Assembly: GCA_029560455.1 (NCBI GenBank)
Contig: JAKQKW010000081.1
Span: 1 to 16,397, forward strand
Source of the DNA: Candidatus Rifleibacteriota bacterium
Lineage (GTDB): Bacteria; Riflebacteria; Ozemobacteria; Ozemobacterales; Ozemobacteraceae
Length of the DNA stretch: 16,397 nt
Direction: 5' to 3'
Shown: in pieces, positions 16,031 to 16,397 of the stretch
Layout of the letters: each line of letters starts with the position of its first letter
Position numbering within the stretch: the first letter of the stretch is position 1
Program-made: the position numbers and the translations under genes
Notes under the pieces: generated by a model
Databases searched by the model: none
What the model was told of the DNA's origin: nothing
Seen by the model: only the letters and a program-made list of their open reading frames with translations

Positions 16031-16342
16031 TTAAGATGCGTTGACCTTGAACCTCTTGTCGAGCTGAAGCACCGAAAAAAGCTCGGCAATCGGTTGCTTT
16101 GCCCGGTTAACGATCAGTTCGCCCGAAAGAGGCTTGAGCGTATTATGTACCGAAACCAGCAGCCCAATGCTTGGTGAGTCTATACTGTTGGCTTCGTTGA
16201 GATCGATTTTAATTGTGGTAGTACCGTTCTTGATTGAATCGAGCAGAGCCTGTCTAAGGCCGTTGGTATTGCTCTGGGTGAAATCGCCTTTGAGAAAAAA
16301 ACTGGCGGTATTACCTTTCTGATTCTGAACAAAAGAAGTCAT
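16031..16342 (-). CDS. STAS-domain protein (anti-sigma antagonist-like)
   Basis: A 103-residue single STAS domain, the fold of SpoIIAA/RsbV. Strands and helices match the family: FFLKGDFTQSN, TTIKIDLNEANSIDSPSIGLL (in two parts, 41-50 and 51-62), and GELIVNRAKQPIAELFSVLQL. Aligned by eye with the SpoIIAA MDSSGLG motif, D55-S56-P57-S58-I59-G60 puts proline at the phospho-serine position and a serine one residue later. AAGGAG at 16348-16353 is a strong ribosome site six bases before the ATG. It directly precedes cheA (12 bases), so it probably acts with this chemosensory system, for example as a structural or switch partner; no anti-sigma kinase is seen. Function in the cluster is inferred from position only. 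Confidence 0.9.
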   Translation of the reverse strand: MTSFVQNQKGNTASFFLKGDFTQSNTNGLRQALLDSIKNGTTTIKIDLNEANSIDSPSIGLLVSVHNTLKPLSGELIVNRAKQPIAELFSVLQLDKRFKVNAS

Positions 16343-16397
16343 GTTATCTCCTTACCGTATGGCCCTGTGCCGCCTTTATCGACCTGCAGGGCCAGAC
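16339..16397 (-). CDS. Possible 3' end of an upstream gene, truncated by the window edge
   Basis: A frame open from the window edge ends in TGA at 16341-16339, overlapping the STAS start as ATGA, the same junction used elsewhere in this window. It gives 18 residues (LALQVDKGGTGPYGKEIT). A second frame is also open until a TAA inside the spacer, so the call is tentative. No family can be assigned from this length. Confidence 0.35.
   Translation of the reverse strand, partial: LALQVDKGGTGPYGKEIT

Overview
The window looks like chromosomal DNA of a Gram-negative, probably motile bacterium with an anaerobic or fermentative metabolism. Evidence: a periplasmic sugar-type binding protein with a signal peptide, an inner-membrane sensor kinase, a chemotaxis array operon, and an electron-transfer-flavoprotein/2-hydroxyacid dehydrogenase operon of the kind used by anaerobes to oxidise lactate with NAD+. 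Base composition is near 50% GC. The species cannot be fixed from sequence alone. The gene styles (large CheA with a fused receiver, CZB-type chemoreceptor, iron-sulfur EtfA) fit lineages such as Riflebacteria, Spirochaetota or the former Deltaproteobacteria; this is inference.

Layout. (1) 1-376 holds no gene. Its first ~165 bases are rich in nested palindromes, followed by a sigma70-like promoter. (2) 377-3650, plus strand: a two-gene unit with a periplasmic sugar-binding-like protein, then after one base a hybrid histidine kinase. No permease or ATPase is present, so the binding protein is best read as the ligand-sensing partner of the kinase. (3) 3658-7720, minus strand: etfB, etfA, a FAD-linked 2-hydroxyacid (lactate/glycolate type) dehydrogenase, and a small four-helix membrane protein. 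They are joined by two 4-base ATGA overlaps and a 3-base gap. A promoter, an operator-like inverted repeat and an upstream direct repeat lie in 7721-7877. (4) 7878-16342 and beyond, minus strand: a chemosensory operon transcribed in the order STAS protein, cheA (with a fused C-terminal receiver), chemoreceptor, cheW, cheB, cheR. Its promoter lies outside the window.

How it works together. In the Etf operon, EtfAB and the FAD dehydrogenase should form a complex that couples reduced ferredoxin to lactate oxidation by NAD+. In the chemosensory operon the receptor has a CZB-type zinc-site motif in its predicted periplasmic part. It would signal through CheW to CheA, with CheR/CheB methylation adaptation. 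No separate cheY is present, but CheA carries its own receiver.

Most notable points. A C8 run lies exactly between the second CheW domain and the receiver of CheA, and a one-base contraction would end the protein cleanly before the receiver. A second 8-base G run forms the cheA ribosome binding site. There is a perfect 14-bp inverted repeat inside cheW. The STAS protein has a proline at the expected phospho-serine position. The dehydrogenase carries a C-terminal extension of about 100 residues. Most of the window is otherwise well-understood gene families, and no clearly new multi-gene system was identified.
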